From Lachnospiraceae bacterium (GTDB lineage Bacteria; Bacillota; Clostridia; Lachnospirales; Lachnospiraceae), in assembly GCA_017540355.1 (NCBI GenBank), contig JAFYBE010000090.1, positions 1-43,845 of the forward strand: a stretch of 43,845 nucleotides of DNA. The letters are read 5' to 3'. Below the pieces are notes generated by a model. The model ran no database searches. It was not told where the DNA came from and worked only from the letters and a program-made list of their open reading frames with translations. How positions within the stretch are numbered: the first letter of the stretch is position 1; every line of letters starts with the position of its first letter. Shown piece by piece: positions 25,701-34,050 of this stretch. The position numbers were made by a program, and so were the translations under genes.

Positions 25701-27342
25701 TATCCGCACCGGATACCATATCATCTGTTATTGATGTGAGCTGGGTTATTCTGTAGGGAATCGGACGCTTGGGATTTACAAAGACGGAGAACCTGTCCGT
25801 AATCTGTCCGCCCTCAACCTTAACGGCACCGATCTCTATGATACTGTCTTTAACGGCCGAAAAGCCCGTGGTCTCAATATCAAAAACTACAGCCTTATCC
25901 GACATCTTATGCTCGCCGCTTCCTTCGGATATCTGTGCCAGATCATCCACAAGGTATGCCTCAACACCGTATATGATCTTAAAAAAACCTGCGGGAGTCG
26001 GATTCTCCTCACCTTCGGCCATACGATTCTTCTTCTCCTTGCCCCAGAGATCGCTCCATAAATGCCATGCATCTGGGAAAGACTGAACGACTCCGTGGTC
26101 CGTGATGGCAATCGCCGGATGTCCCCACTTATAGGCACGGTTAATGATATCCGTAGCCTCGGAAACACCGTCCATATCGCTCATCTTAGTATGGCAGTGA
26201 AGTTCGACTCTCTTAACCGGGGAATTGTCTTCTCTTATAACCTTAAGGCTTCCGGTGGCCATAATGCCGCTTATATGCTCAATGGATAACTCTTTGTCAT
26301 AGGTATTATACGAAGCCACACCCTTGATCTTCACACAGGTGCCGGGCTTAAGGGTATCGGATATCTCCTTAACCTGGTCGTTATGCACAAAGAGCTTTAA
26401 TCTGAATGTATCCGTATAGTCCGATACATCAAATATGTATATCGTACGCTCGTTACGTATCTCACGCGCATCGGTTGCGATTATCTCACCCTTGACTATT
26501 ACCTCACCGATTTCTCCGGTGATATCCTTCATGGGTATCGAATCGCCGTCGAATTCCTTACCGTACAGTACGCCCGGGGCATCGCTCTGCTTGAGTGCAC
26601 GGCGCTTAAAGCCCTTGCTTTTACCCGAATCATCGCTGCGGCCCTCAGACTTAGATGAAGCTGTAGCAGGGCTTTCTGTCTGAGCCGGTACATCGGGCAC
26701 TATATCCTGCGCCGCACCGGCATAGGTCTCCTCACGGGTATACTCCGTCTTAATGCCCGCTCTTGCGGATATCTCGGCTATTCTTCGCTCTATCATCGCA
26801 TCCGAGGATGCCTTAAGAGCGCTTTCGCCCTTTTCCTTATAGTCTATGTTAAGGATACAGTCCACACCGCATCTGTCGGTAAAAATCTTTTCAAGTATCT
26901 CCCTTAACTTGCTTTCAAGCGACCTTGAAGTCCTTGAATCGGCAAGTGTGAGGTTCATTGTCTTATCATCGGCAAAATCAATGTCCGCCTGCTTAAGCGC
27001 CGAACCCAGTATATGATCCTTATCCTTGATCTCCTCAAAGACGGAATCCTTATATACGTCCATAACGGTCTTAAGATTATAGGCATCCGAAAGCTCGTAA
27101 CGCTGTAAGATCCTGACCTCGGTATCACTGTCCTTAAAAAGCGAATTCTTGATGGCGGATGTCATCTTCTTAATCATGTGATAAGGGATGATATGATCTG
27201 AAAGAATGCATACCGTTAACGCATCTCCCTGAGGGGACATGCGTACTTTCTTAACCTCTGTTTTTTCAAACATCAGTCGTAATTCGCTGTTGACATTTAC
27301 CGTCTTAAAGACGTCGAAAAAAAGCCTGCTTTCTTCAGCCAT
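22771..27342 (-). CDS. polC: DNA polymerase III alpha subunit, PolC type
   Basis: A 1523-residue Gram-positive replicase. An N-terminal domain (about 1-190) and a charged linker are followed by an OB fold (about 275-360), a PHP domain interrupted by the exonuclease (first half from H382, RVELHCHTKMSDMDG), the proofreading exonuclease (DIETTG around 488, AHNASFDTSF, HRAVDDAECT), and the polymerase core with EPDIDLNF. A zinc-binding pair YYCEDCHYVDF and CPNCGK lies ahead of it. The PHP Asp/His ligands look complete. ATG 27342 overlaps the ispG stop by eight bases, so translation is probably coupled; no separate ribosome site is clear. The fchA gene follows directly. Confidence 0.98.
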   Translation of the reverse strand: MAEESRLFFDVFKTVNVNSELRLMFEKTEVKKVRMSPQGDALTVCILSDHIIPYHMIKKMTSAIKNSLFKDSDTEVRILQRYELSDAYNLKTVMDVYKDSVFEEIKDKDHILGSALKQADIDFADDKTMNLTLADSRTSRSLESKLREILEKIFTDRCGVDCILNIDYKEKGESALKASSDAMIERRIAEISARAGIKTEYTREETYAGAAQDIVPDVPAQTESPATASSKSEGRSDDSGKSKGFKRRALKQSDAPGVLYGKEFDGDSIPMKDITGEIGEVIVKGEIIATDAREIRNERTIYIFDVSDYTDTFRLKLFVHNDQVKEISDTLKPGTCVKIKGVASYNTYDKELSIEHISGIMATGSLKVIREDNSPVKRVELHCHTKMSDMDGVSEATDIINRAYKWGHPAIAITDHGVVQSFPDAWHLWSDLWGKEKKNRMAEGEENPTPAGFFKIIYGVEAYLVDDLAQISEGSGEHKMSDKAVVFDIETTGFSAVKDSIIEIGAVKVEGGQITDRFSVFVNPKRPIPYRITQLTSITDDMVSGADTIDVVLPQFMEFCEGAFLVAHNASFDTSFIKENCRRQGLTYDHDHVDTLELARAMLPHLPNHKLHTVAKDLDVSLEHHHRAVDDAECTAEIYLKLQKMVEKDREYSLRELNGLIGDTVNRVKSLHSYHAIMLAKNNTGRVNLYRMISESHLKYMSRGKPCIPKSLFNKNREGILPGSACEAGELYSALVDERSDDEIARIVDYYDYLEIQPVGNNRFMILSPRHENINSEEDIRDLNRKVVDLGERMGKPVVATCDVHFLDPEDEVYRRIIMAGNGFKDADDQAPLYLHTTEEMLKEFMYLGTDKAMEVVVNNTVMIADMIDYISPVRPDTCPPVIENSDETLRRICYAKAHSMYGEELPEIVAKRLERELDSIISHGYAVMYIIAQKLVWKSMEDGYLVGSRGSVGSSFAATMAGITEVNPLSPHYYCEDCHYVDFDSDDVKAYAGKAGVDMPDKVCPNCGKMLKKDGFDIPFETFLGFKGDKEPDIDLNFSSEYQAKAHKYVEVIFGAEQAFRAGTIATLAEKTAYGYVKKYYEEKGISKRDCEIDRLLKGCVGVRRSTGQHPGGIIVLPVGEEIHSFVPIQHPPKDESTITTHFDYHAIDHNLLKLDILGHEDPTMIRKLQDLTGRDPLTIPLDDPKVMSLFKGTEALGITPEDIGGTQLGCLGIPEFGTDFAIGMLLDTKPTSFSDLVRIAGLAHGTDVWQNNAEILIKEGTATISTAICTRDDIMTYLIEKGVDSSEAFKIMEAVRKGKVAKSVASGKTEDWDKWKADMTACDVPDWYIWSCERIKYMFPKAHAAAYVMMAWRVAYCKIYYPLQYYAAFFSIRAKAFSYESMCQGREHLELRMKEVKARIDDKTATNKDEDSYRDMRIVQEMYARGFEFLPLDIFTAKARTFQVIDGKIMPSFTSIEGLGENVADLMEAAMKDGPFLSKQEFRERTKANQTIVNTMSQLGLLGDLPESNQLSIFDYMQNEA

Positions 27343-28405
27343 TCCAATTATCCAGTTCCGCTTTCAATTCTTCCAGTAGTCTCTGTTCCGGGACTTTTTT
27401 GATTATCTCGCCCTTTTTTATGATAAGGCCCTCACCGTTACCTCCGGCTATGCCTATATCGGCTTCCTTGGCTTCTCCTGGGCCGTTAACCGCACAGCCC
27501 ATAACGGCAACCTTGATATCAAGGGGCATGCCCTGAACCATATCCTCAACCTTTGTGGCAAGCCCTATAAGGTCAATCTTGGTTCTTCCGCATGTCGGGC
27601 AGCTGACAACCTCGATTCCGCCCTTTCTAAGTCCGAGTGTCCTTAAGATAAGCTTGGCGGATACAATCTCCTCAACGGGATCTCCTGTAAGCGATACCCT
27701 TATCGTATCTCCTATTCCCTTATCAAGAATAAGTCCTAAACCGATCGATGACTTGATATTGCCGCTTCTTACCGTTCCGGACTCAGTGATGCCCACATGA
27801 AGCGGGTATCTTGTTCCGAGTCTGTCAAGTTCCTCGGCCAAAAGTTCATGAGCCCTGACACACATCATTACATCCGAAGACTTGATGCTTATGACCATAT
27901 TGTCATAGCCGGCCTTCTCTATCATATGCACCTTATCAAGGGCACTCTCAACTATGCCCGCAGCCGTTACACCGCCGTCACGCTCAACGATGTTGCGCTC
28001 AAGCGATCCGCTGTTAACACCCACTCTGATCGGAATGTTCGCAGCCTTCGCAGTATCCGTTACGGCCCTTAACTTCTCTTCTCCGCCGATATTGCCGGGA
28101 TTGATGCGGATCTTGTCCGCCCCATTTTCAATGGAAGTTATGGCCATCTTATAATCAAAGTGAATGTCCGCAACAAGAGGTATGTGAATCTGCTTCTTAA
28201 TCTCAGGAATCGCCTTAGCCGCCTCTTCATCGGGCACCGTGCACCTTATGATCTCACATCCCGCCTTCTCAAGTGCAAGGATCTGCTTAACCACTGCCTC
28301 AACATCCTGCGTCGGAACATTGGTCATCGACTGAATAAGGATGGGATTGCCCCCTCCGATGACTCTGTCGCCTATATGTATCACTTTAGTATTGTCTCTG
28401 TACAT
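27335..28405 (-). CDS. ispG: 4-hydroxy-3-methylbut-2-enyl diphosphate synthase (flavodoxin)
   Basis: A 356-residue IspG, the sixth step of the MEP isoprenoid pathway (MEcPP to HMBPP), which uses a 4Fe-4S cluster. The TIM-barrel part starts RVIGGGNPILIQSMTNVPTQ and the cluster cysteines are in VSCPTCGRTKIDL and VMGCAVNGPGE. The C-terminus EELKAELDNWNG overlaps the polC start by eight bases. AAAGGA is seven bases before the ATG. It is first in the ispG-polC-fchA-folD unit. IspF, from the same pathway, lies 6 kb away in another operon. Confidence 0.97.
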   Translation of the reverse strand: MYRDNTKVIHIGDRVIGGGNPILIQSMTNVPTQDVEAVVKQILALEKAGCEIIRCTVPDEEAAKAIPEIKKQIHIPLVADIHFDYKMAITSIENGADKIRINPGNIGGEEKLRAVTDTAKAANIPIRVGVNSGSLERNIVERDGGVTAAGIVESALDKVHMIEKAGYDNMVISIKSSDVMMCVRAHELLAEELDRLGTRYPLHVGITESGTVRSGNIKSSIGLGLILDKGIGDTIRVSLTGDPVEEIVSAKLILRTLGLRKGGIEVVSCPTCGRTKIDLIGLATKVEDMVQGMPLDIKVAVMGCAVNGPGEAKEADIGIAGGNGEGLIIKKGEIIKKVPEQRLLEELKAELDNWNG

Positions 28406-28483
28406 TTTTCTGTCCTTTCCCCTAAGGGAGCCAATAAATTCACCAATATATTGTGGTCATAAAAGACACACAACACATATATC

Positions 28484-28512
28484 AGTATAGAGTTTTTTCA
28501 TGCTCTTTTCAA
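28484..28512 (-). promoter_or_regulatory. Promoter of the ispG-polC-fchA-folD operon
   Basis: Minus strand: -35 TTGAAA (28507-28512), 17-base spacer, -10 TATACT (28484-28489). It is back to back with the phosphatase promoter, with only ten bases between the two -35 boxes. Confidence 0.75.
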
Positions 28513-28522
28513 TCAGATTCTC

Positions 28523-28551
28523 TTGCATTTTTTTGTTTCACGGGATATAAT
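28523..28551 (+). promoter_or_regulatory. Promoter of the phosphatase-kinase pair
   Basis: -35 TTGCAT (28523-28528), 17-base spacer, -10 TATAAT (28546-28551, perfect). The expected start near 28558 is about 60 bases before the TTG start codon at 28619. Confidence 0.75.
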
Positions 28552-28618
28552 CACAACACACAAAAAGTCAGCGTTTCTGCGCATTTGCACGTCGTGCAAG
28601 GGGAAGGAGGAAGTCTTA

Positions 28619-29437
28619 TTGTATCACCTTATAACAGAATATGTGACGGCCTGTCTGTGGGAACGGGGAGGACGGGAACGTAACGAAGACGCTTTAACCG
28701 TTGTCTGTATACGCACAGTGAATAAGCCCGTTTTACTTGCCGCAGTCGCGGACGGCGTCGGAGGCCTAAGTCATGGCGATGCAGCCGCCTCATATATCAT
28801 TTCAGAAATCAGAAAATCTTTTATCCGATACACTCAGGATACAGTTTCACCGAATTCAGACAATTTAAAACACATATTTTTACGAACTCTCTACTCATGC
28901 CACAGGCATATAAGAGAGCATGATCTTATTACAATTAAAGGGCAATCCGGTCCCGATACGACCGCAAAATCAGCCTCAACCGTAAGTCTTATCTGCCTTA
29001 TCGGTAATAAGGGCATATACATCCACTCAGGCGACAGCCGGCTATATAAGATAAACAGGTCCTTTAAGCGCCCGTCAGGCTCACTGCATCCTGCAGGCAA
29101 AGACCATATCGACTCTAAAGGCCGCCTGCTTCGCTGCATCGGGACCGGAGCCTATCATAAGCCCGAGATTAGGCGTATCAGGGTAAAAAAAGGACGAGCT
29201 CTGCTTCTATGCACGGACGGATTTTATAGGAAAGCTGACGAACTGTCCCTAACCAAACTTGCATCATGTGCAAATGAAGAAGCCCTTACCGCCCTGCTAA
29301 GTAAGATAAGCGATGAGAACAAAAAGCAGGGCGAACGCGATAATCAGAGCGCCGTTGTAATAAAACTGCGAGATGATCCAAAGAACAACAGAAAAAACAA
29401 TGCCGGACATAAGGAAAACAAAGGAGGAAGCCTATGA
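28619..29437 (+). CDS. PP2C-family protein serine/threonine phosphatase
   Basis: A 272-residue PP2C. Metal-binding and catalytic motifs are present in order: RNED (D24), AVADGVGG (D45-G46), SGDSRLY (around 138), LCTDGFY (D200) and RDNQSAV (D241-N242), so it should be active with Mn2+ or Mg2+. The start is a TTG at 28619, with AAGGAGG eight bases upstream; the frame opens further upstream (28523) but that ATG lies in the promoter. The N-terminus MYHLITEYVTACLWERG is then the usual first strand. The stop overlaps the kinase start by four bases (ATGA), so the pair is cotranslated. It probably reverses the kinase's phosphorylation. Highly basic stretches (RRIRVKKGR) are present. Confidence 0.92.
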   Translation: MYHLITEYVTACLWERGGRERNEDALTVVCIRTVNKPVLLAAVADGVGGLSHGDAAASYIISEIRKSFIRYTQDTVSPNSDNLKHIFLRTLYSCHRHIREHDLITIKGQSGPDTTAKSASTVSLICLIGNKGIYIHSGDSRLYKINRSFKRPSGSLHPAGKDHIDSKGRLLRCIGTGAYHKPEIRRIRVKKGRALLLCTDGFYRKADELSLTKLASCANEEALTALLSKISDENKKQGERDNQSAVVIKLRDDPKNNRKNNAGHKENKGGSL

Positions 29438-30666
29438 GTAACGACAGATACAAAATTATAAAACGCCTCGGAAGCGGCGCGAACGGAACGGTATATTCAG
29501 CCAACGACACAAAGCTTGATAAGCTAAGGGCCGTTAAATTTATCCGTCATGTATCGGACGAAGAGCTTAAGGTCCTTAAACGAATAGAGCATCCTGCTTT
29601 CCCCGGGATCACGGATCTTATATATAACGACGACCTTACGGGAATAGTCATGGAATATATAAGCGGTCCGACGCTTGATAAATACTGCGCCACACACAGG
29701 GTAAGCACTAAACAGATGTATAACTGGATGATTCAGATTGCCGAAGCGCTTAAATACATCCACGACATCTCACCGACGATACTGTATATGGACTGCAAGC
29801 CCTCCAACATCATCTTAGGTGAGGATAACCGCCTCCACCTTGTGGACCTCGGAAGCGCCTATATATGCAACGTTAGTGACAAAAGAAGGTTAAGCGGTAC
29901 GATCCCCTATGCCCCGCCGGAACAAAGAGACTGCAAGAACGTGGATATAAGAAGCGATATCTATGCTCTTGGCATGACTGTAAGCAGGCTTTCCGGCATC
30001 ACAGGCAAAAGGCCCGGTTTAGTCGAGCTTATTAAGCACAGACTTACGGGCAATGATATGCATGTGACTCTGTCCTATATCATAAGCCGCTGCATCGAAT
30101 CAGACCCGGACAAGCGCTATCAGTCGGACGACGAACTTTTGTATCATTTAAGACACCCGAAGGCCATAACCTACAGGCTGCCCTCAATAAAGGAAGTGTT
30201 CTTACGCACCTTTAACCTTATGTATAAGGGAATCGTCACTCTCTTTACCGTCCTAAGCCTTAAGATGTATGAAGAAAGCAACAACCTGCCCTATGCCCTG
30301 CTTGCCGTAACCTTATTTGCCCTGCTTCTATGCCTTTCCGCTACAGACACGGGCAAAAGCGGAAGCGCCTCACATACCTGGCATATGGAAAAAGACGTGT
30401 TTTTAGGCGAACTGTCCGGGACACTGTTACTTATTCTTCTGTGCGTTGCCCTGGTTAAAAACCATTCTCTTGCGGCCACGGATATATCCCTACCCGGATA
30501 TCCCGAAGAAATCCCTGCGGTTACCGTATATAACAGTGCAGGCGCAAGGGTTTTATATAAGGGTCAGCAGGTCATTATCGACGGCGATAACCTGTATCTC
30601 TACATTCCAACCGACAGCATAAGCCCCGATAACATCCCGGCCAAAGTCAGCGTGGGCTCCAAATAG
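29434..30666 (+). CDS. Membrane-anchored serine/threonine protein kinase with unusual catalytic loop
   Basis: A 410-residue protein. The kinase domain (about 5-240) has the glycine loop LGSGANGTVY, Lys35 (AVKFI), Glu44, the catalytic loop YMDCKPSN (D120, K122, N125) in which His and Arg of HRD are Tyr and Met, VDLGSA in place of DFG, and APPEQ in place of APE. Key acidic and lysine residues remain, so activity is plausible. Two or three membrane spans follow (about 262-277, 287-302, 327-341), then an outside domain of about 65 residues. There are no PASTA repeats, unlike PrkC. AAGGAGG lies six bases before the ATG, which overlaps the phosphatase stop. Substrate unknown. Confidence 0.92.
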   Translation: MSNDRYKIIKRLGSGANGTVYSANDTKLDKLRAVKFIRHVSDEELKVLKRIEHPAFPGITDLIYNDDLTGIVMEYISGPTLDKYCATHRVSTKQMYNWMIQIAEALKYIHDISPTILYMDCKPSNIILGEDNRLHLVDLGSAYICNVSDKRRLSGTIPYAPPEQRDCKNVDIRSDIYALGMTVSRLSGITGKRPGLVELIKHRLTGNDMHVTLSYIISRCIESDPDKRYQSDDELLYHLRHPKAITYRLPSIKEVFLRTFNLMYKGIVTLFTVLSLKMYEESNNLPYALLAVTLFALLLCLSATDTGKSGSASHTWHMEKDVFLGELSGTLLLILLCVALVKNHSLAATDISLPGYPEEIPAVTVYNSAGARVLYKGQQVIIDGDNLYLYIPTDSISPDNIPAKVSVGSK

Positions 30667-30681
30667 CCGGCCGTAAACAAC

Positions 30682-30711
30682 AAAAAACCCTTAAACCGTA
30701 AGGCTTAAGGG
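30682..30711 (-). terminator. Terminator of the tRNA-Thr transcript
   Basis: Minus strand: CCCTTAAGCC-TTAC-GGTTTAAGGG, a 10-bp stem with one G-U pair, followed by six T. It lies four bases past the 3' end of the tRNA. Confidence 0.85.
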
Positions 30712-30715
30712 GTTA

Positions 30716-30788
30716 AGCTGATAACGGGAATCGGACCCGTGACCTCCGCACTACCAATGCGACGCTCTACCGACTGAGCTATATCAGC
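30716..30788 (-). tRNA. tRNA-Thr (anticodon GGT)
   Basis: A 73-base cloverleaf on the minus strand: acceptor GCTGATA/TATCAGC, D arm GCTC-AGTCGGTA-GAGC, anticodon stem TCGCA/TGCGG with loop TTGGTAG (anticodon GGT), variable loop AGGTC, T arm ACGGG-TCCGATT-CCCGT. The discriminator is T; CCA is not encoded. It lies 40 bases after the sigH stop and is followed at once by a terminator, so it may share the sigH transcript. Confidence 0.95.
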
Positions 30789-30828
30789 GCTTCATCTTCA
30801 ACGTATGATATACTATCACAATTATCTC

Positions 30829-31452
30829 TTATTTGTCTACCATTTTCTTGATTTTGCTCCTTATCCTCTGAAGGGCGTTATCCGTAGACTTTACGTCCTT
30901 TCCGAGCACTCCGGCGATCTGCACGTAGTTCATTCCGGTAAGGTATAAATCAAGCACCTGGTTTTCAAAAGAGCTTAACTCTTTGTCTATCCTTTCGATA
31001 AGATCAGCCACATTCTCCTTATCGATAAGTTCCTGTTCGGGACTCAATGCATCATCCGCAAGCAATTCCGCAATCGTCGAGCCCTTCTCGCCGTTGCCCG
31101 ACTCGGTCTCCTCATATAATGAAACATAGGTGTTAAGCGGGATGTTCTTCTGTCTTCCGGCTGCCTGAACCGCATTGTACATCTGCCTTGAGATGCATAA
31201 TCCGGCAAAAGTCATGAAACTGGCGTCTCTTCCGGGATCGAAGTCTCTGACGGCCTTGAAAAGACCTATCATTCCTTCCTGTATAAGATCCTCAGGCTCG
31301 GCACCCAATATATACATGGACTTGGCGTTCTTACGCACAAGGTTTTTATACTTATTGCACAGATAATCGGCTATATCATTGTCTCCGTCACGAAGCGCAG
31401 TGATAAGTTCCTCATCCGTCATGGAATTGTATATGTCCTCTTTTACACTCAT
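30829..31452 (-). CDS. sigH: RNA polymerase sigma factor SigH family
   Basis: A 207-residue sigma-70 family factor. Region 2 contains YKNLVRKNAKSMYILGAEPE, DLIQEGMIGLFKAVRDFDP and SFMTFAGLCISRQMYNAVQ; region 4 ends with the helix-turn-helix EIAGVLGK-like stretch NYVQIAGVLGKDVKSTDNAL. The gene order upstream (cysS, mrnC, rlmB) matches the sigH locus of Bacillus. SigH there controls entry into sporulation and competence; whether this organism sporulates cannot be told. The ATG overlaps the rlmB stop by four bases, and the ribosome site is weak, so expression is coupled to rlmB. Confidence 0.93.
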   Translation of the reverse strand: MSVKEDIYNSMTDEELITALRDGDNDIADYLCNKYKNLVRKNAKSMYILGAEPEDLIQEGMIGLFKAVRDFDPGRDASFMTFAGLCISRQMYNAVQAAGRQKNIPLNTYVSLYEETESGNGEKGSTIAELLADDALSPEQELIDKENVADLIERIDKELSSFENQVLDLYLTGMNYVQIAGVLGKDVKSTDNALQRIRSKIKKMVDK

Positions 31453-32198
31453 TTATTAAGTCTCTGCCTTAAGACCTCAAAGGCCATGACACCTGCGGCT
31501 ACCGAAGCATTTAAGCTGTCGATATCGCCCTTCATGGGAATCGATGCGATATAGTCACACTTAGTCTTCACAAGTCTGCTGACTCCGTCGCCCTCATTGC
31601 CGATTACAAGTCCGATGGAACCCGTCATGTCTATATCATACATACTCTCTCCGCCCATATCGGCACAGACAAACCACATTCCCCTGTTTTTAAGTTCTTC
31701 TATGGTCTTGGATATGTTGGTCACGCGTACAACGGGAGTATAGTTGATCGCTCCGGCACTTGTGCGTGCCACGGTTCCCGTAAGTCCTACCGCGCGGTCC
31801 TTGGGGATGATCACTCCGTGTGCTCCCGCAAGATTGGCACTTCTTATGATGGCACCGAGATTGTGCGGATCCTCTATGCCGTCCAAGATAAATACAAAAG
31901 GAGCCTCTCCGCGCTTCTCTGCCAGGGCAAAGATGTCTTCCATATCGCTGTACTCATAAGCCGCACTCACTGCGATGACACCCTGGTGGGTACCTGTAAC
32001 CGACATCTTATCAAGCCTGTCTTTGGCCACATACTTAATGTATATGTCACGCTTCTTGGCTTCTCTTTTGATTGTCATGATGGGACCGTCGTTAGCCCCG
32101 TCCAAAATATAGAGCTTATCTATCGGCTTGCCGGCTCTCAAAGCCTCGATAACCGGATTCCTGCCTTCCAATAAGCTCTCGTTAACCTTGTTCTCCAT
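31449..32198 (-). CDS. rlmB: 23S rRNA (guanosine-2'-O-)-methyltransferase RlmB, SpoU family
   Basis: A 249-residue SpoU/TrmH-type knotted methyltransferase. An N-terminal substrate-binding domain (residues about 1-80, SLLEGRNPVIEALRAGKP) is followed by the three SPOUT motifs: ILDGIEDPHNLGAIIRSANL, VIGNEGDGVSRLV and IPMKGDIDSLNASVAAGV. It methylates the 2'-O of G2251 (E. coli numbering) in 23S rRNA if orthologous to RlmB. The start overlaps the end of mrnC by 17 bases; AGGA lies 13 bases upstream, so coupling to mrnC is likely. Confidence 0.93.
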   Translation of the reverse strand: MENKVNESLLEGRNPVIEALRAGKPIDKLYILDGANDGPIMTIKREAKKRDIYIKYVAKDRLDKMSVTGTHQGVIAVSAAYEYSDMEDIFALAEKRGEAPFVFILDGIEDPHNLGAIIRSANLAGAHGVIIPKDRAVGLTGTVARTSAGAINYTPVVRVTNISKTIEELKNRGMWFVCADMGGESMYDIDMTGSIGLVIGNEGDGVSRLVKTKCDYIASIPMKGDIDSLNASVAAGVMAFEVLRQRLNK

Positions 32199-32613
32199 GC
32201 AAATTATTCAATCCTGTTTTAATTAAATCCAAAATTCTGTCTGTTTGGTTCATCATATAAAGATAACCCAAAAGTGCTTCAAATCCCGTAGCCTTATGGT
32301 AATCAAGGTCGGTCGAATTCTTGGCCCTGCTGTTGGTATGGGCGTTACGGCCTCTCTTATATACGGCCAGTTCTTCCTCAGTAAGCGAATCTTCAAGCGA
32401 ATCTATGATTGCCGCCTGAGTCGAGGCCTTGACTATGTCGGCCTTCTTCTTATGAAGCTTCGCCGGCTGAGTATTGGCCTTCGCAACCTCGATACTCCTA
32501 ATGACAATATCGAAAACACAGTCTCCAAGAAATGCAAAAGCAAGCGGAGAATATGTCCGAAGATCCGGCTCTTTTATATCAAAAACATCTGTTATTGAAT
32601 CAAACAGTTCCAT
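32182..32613 (-). CDS. mrnC: Mini-ribonuclease III
   Basis: A 143-residue RNase III-type catalytic domain without the dsRNA-binding domain. The signature is YSPLAFAFLGDCVFDIVIRS, with the acidic residues of the active site there and in the later segment containing YHKATGFEALLGYLYMMNQT. In Bacillus it trims both ends of the 23S rRNA precursor. It starts six bases after cysS and overlaps rlmB by 17 bases, the usual Firmicutes order. Confidence 0.95.
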   Translation of the reverse strand: MELFDSITDVFDIKEPDLRTYSPLAFAFLGDCVFDIVIRSIEVAKANTQPAKLHKKKADIVKASTQAAIIDSLEDSLTEEELAVYKRGRNAHTNSRAKNSTDLDYHKATGFEALLGYLYMMNQTDRILDLIKTGLNNLHGEQG

Positions 32614-32618
32614 TGGCT

Positions 32619-34031
32619 CTATGCAAGCTCCCAGACGGTTCCTTCTCTTGTATCCTTAATAACAACACCCTTGGCCAAAAGCTCATCCCTTATGGCATCC
32701 GCCTTAGCAAAATCCTTGGCAGCCTTGGCTTCCTTACGCTCTGCTATCTTGGCTTCAACAAATGCGGCAAGCTCCGAATCAACTTCCGCGCCTGCAGATG
32801 CTCCGGCTTCATCGGCCTTTAATAAGTCAAGCGAAAGAACTTTATCGTAATCGTCTATGACCGCTCTCTTGGTCACATCGTTCATATCAGCCTTTAATAC
32901 GTCATACACAAGGGTAATTGCCATTGAAGTATTAAGATCGTTACCTACCTCATCGACAAACTTATCATGCCAGGTCTTAACAGCCTGCTCATCCACATTA
33001 CCCTCTGAAGATAAAGCTGCAATCCTCTTTTTAAGCTTGATATAGGTCGTCTTGGCCTGATCAAGCGCATCATAAGAGAACGTAAGAGGCTTGCGGTAGT
33101 GGCTCTGTAAGCAGAAAAGCCTGTATGCCAGAGGATCGTAACCCTTGCTCTCTATAAGGCTTACCGTTAAGAAATCGCCCTTACTTTTACTCATCTTACC
33201 CGTCTCATCGTTAAGATGATGTACATGGAACCAGTAGTTAACCCACTTATGACCCATGTAACTCTCTGACTGGGCTATCTCATTCGTATGATGAGGGAAC
33301 ATATTGTCAATTCCGCCGCAGTGGATATCCATGTATTCGCCAAGATGCTTCATGCTTATGCATGAGCACTCTATATGCCATCCGGGATAACCTACACCCC
33401 AGGGGCTGTCCCACTTAAGTGCCTGGTCCTCAAACTTTGACTTGGTAAACCAGAGCACGAAGTCGTTCTTATTACGCTTATTCGTATCCTCGGAAACATC
33501 GTCTCTTACGCCGACCATGAGCTCGTCTTCGCTCTGATTGCCGAATACGTAGTATTCCTTAAGCTTTGATGTGTCAAAGTATATATTCTCTCCCGCTTTG
33601 TAAGCATAGCCCTTCTCAAGCAGGACCTCAATCATATGTATGAATTCGGAGATACAGTTGGTTGCAGGCTCCACAACATCGGGAGTCTTGATATTAAGCT
33701 TTGCACAATCTGCAAAGAACGCATCCGTATAGAACTTCGCGATCTCCATAACCGTCTTGTGCTCACGCTTAGCGCCCGCAAGCATCTTATCCTCACCCGT
33801 ATCTGCATCACTTGAAAGATGTCCCACATCCGTGATGTTCATTACGCGCTTAACGTCATATCCCGAATATCTTAAAAGCTTTTCTAAAACATCCTCCATG
33901 ATATAACTTCTTAAGTTACCTATGTGCGCGTAGTGATAAACAGTAGGTCCGCAGGTATACATCGATACCTTGCCTTCTACATTGGGCACAAACTCCTCTA
34001 TTTTCTTTGAGCTAGAATTAAAAATCTTCAC
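32619..34031 (-). CDS. cysS: Cysteinyl-tRNA synthetase
   Basis: A 470-residue class I synthetase. The HIGH-like motif appears in YTCGPTVYHYAHIGNLRSY, zinc-binding residues include the first Cys and GWHIECSCISMKHLGEYMD with GGIDNMFPHHTNE, and the KMSKS loop reads KMSKSKGDF. Length is typical. The start is GTG 34031 (GTGAAGATTTTT), with AAGGA six bases upstream; there is no ATG in a better place. It is part of the ispF-cysE-cysS-mrnC-rlmB-sigH unit. CysE, directly upstream, makes the substrate's precursor, so cysteine supply and charging are linked. Confidence 0.97.
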   Translation of the reverse strand: MKIFNSSSKKIEEFVPNVEGKVSMYTCGPTVYHYAHIGNLRSYIMEDVLEKLLRYSGYDVKRVMNITDVGHLSSDADTGEDKMLAGAKREHKTVMEIAKFYTDAFFADCAKLNIKTPDVVEPATNCISEFIHMIEVLLEKGYAYKAGENIYFDTSKLKEYYVFGNQSEDELMVGVRDDVSEDTNKRNKNDFVLWFTKSKFEDQALKWDSPWGVGYPGWHIECSCISMKHLGEYMDIHCGGIDNMFPHHTNEIAQSESYMGHKWVNYWFHVHHLNDETGKMSKSKGDFLTVSLIESKGYDPLAYRLFCLQSHYRKPLTFSYDALDQAKTTYIKLKKRIAALSSEGNVDEQAVKTWHDKFVDEVGNDLNTSMAITLVYDVLKADMNDVTKRAVIDDYDKVLSLDLLKADEAGASAGAEVDSELAAFVEAKIAERKEAKAAKDFAKADAIRDELLAKGVVIKDTREGTVWELA

Positions 34032-34050
34032 AACTATTCCTTCCGTTTCT

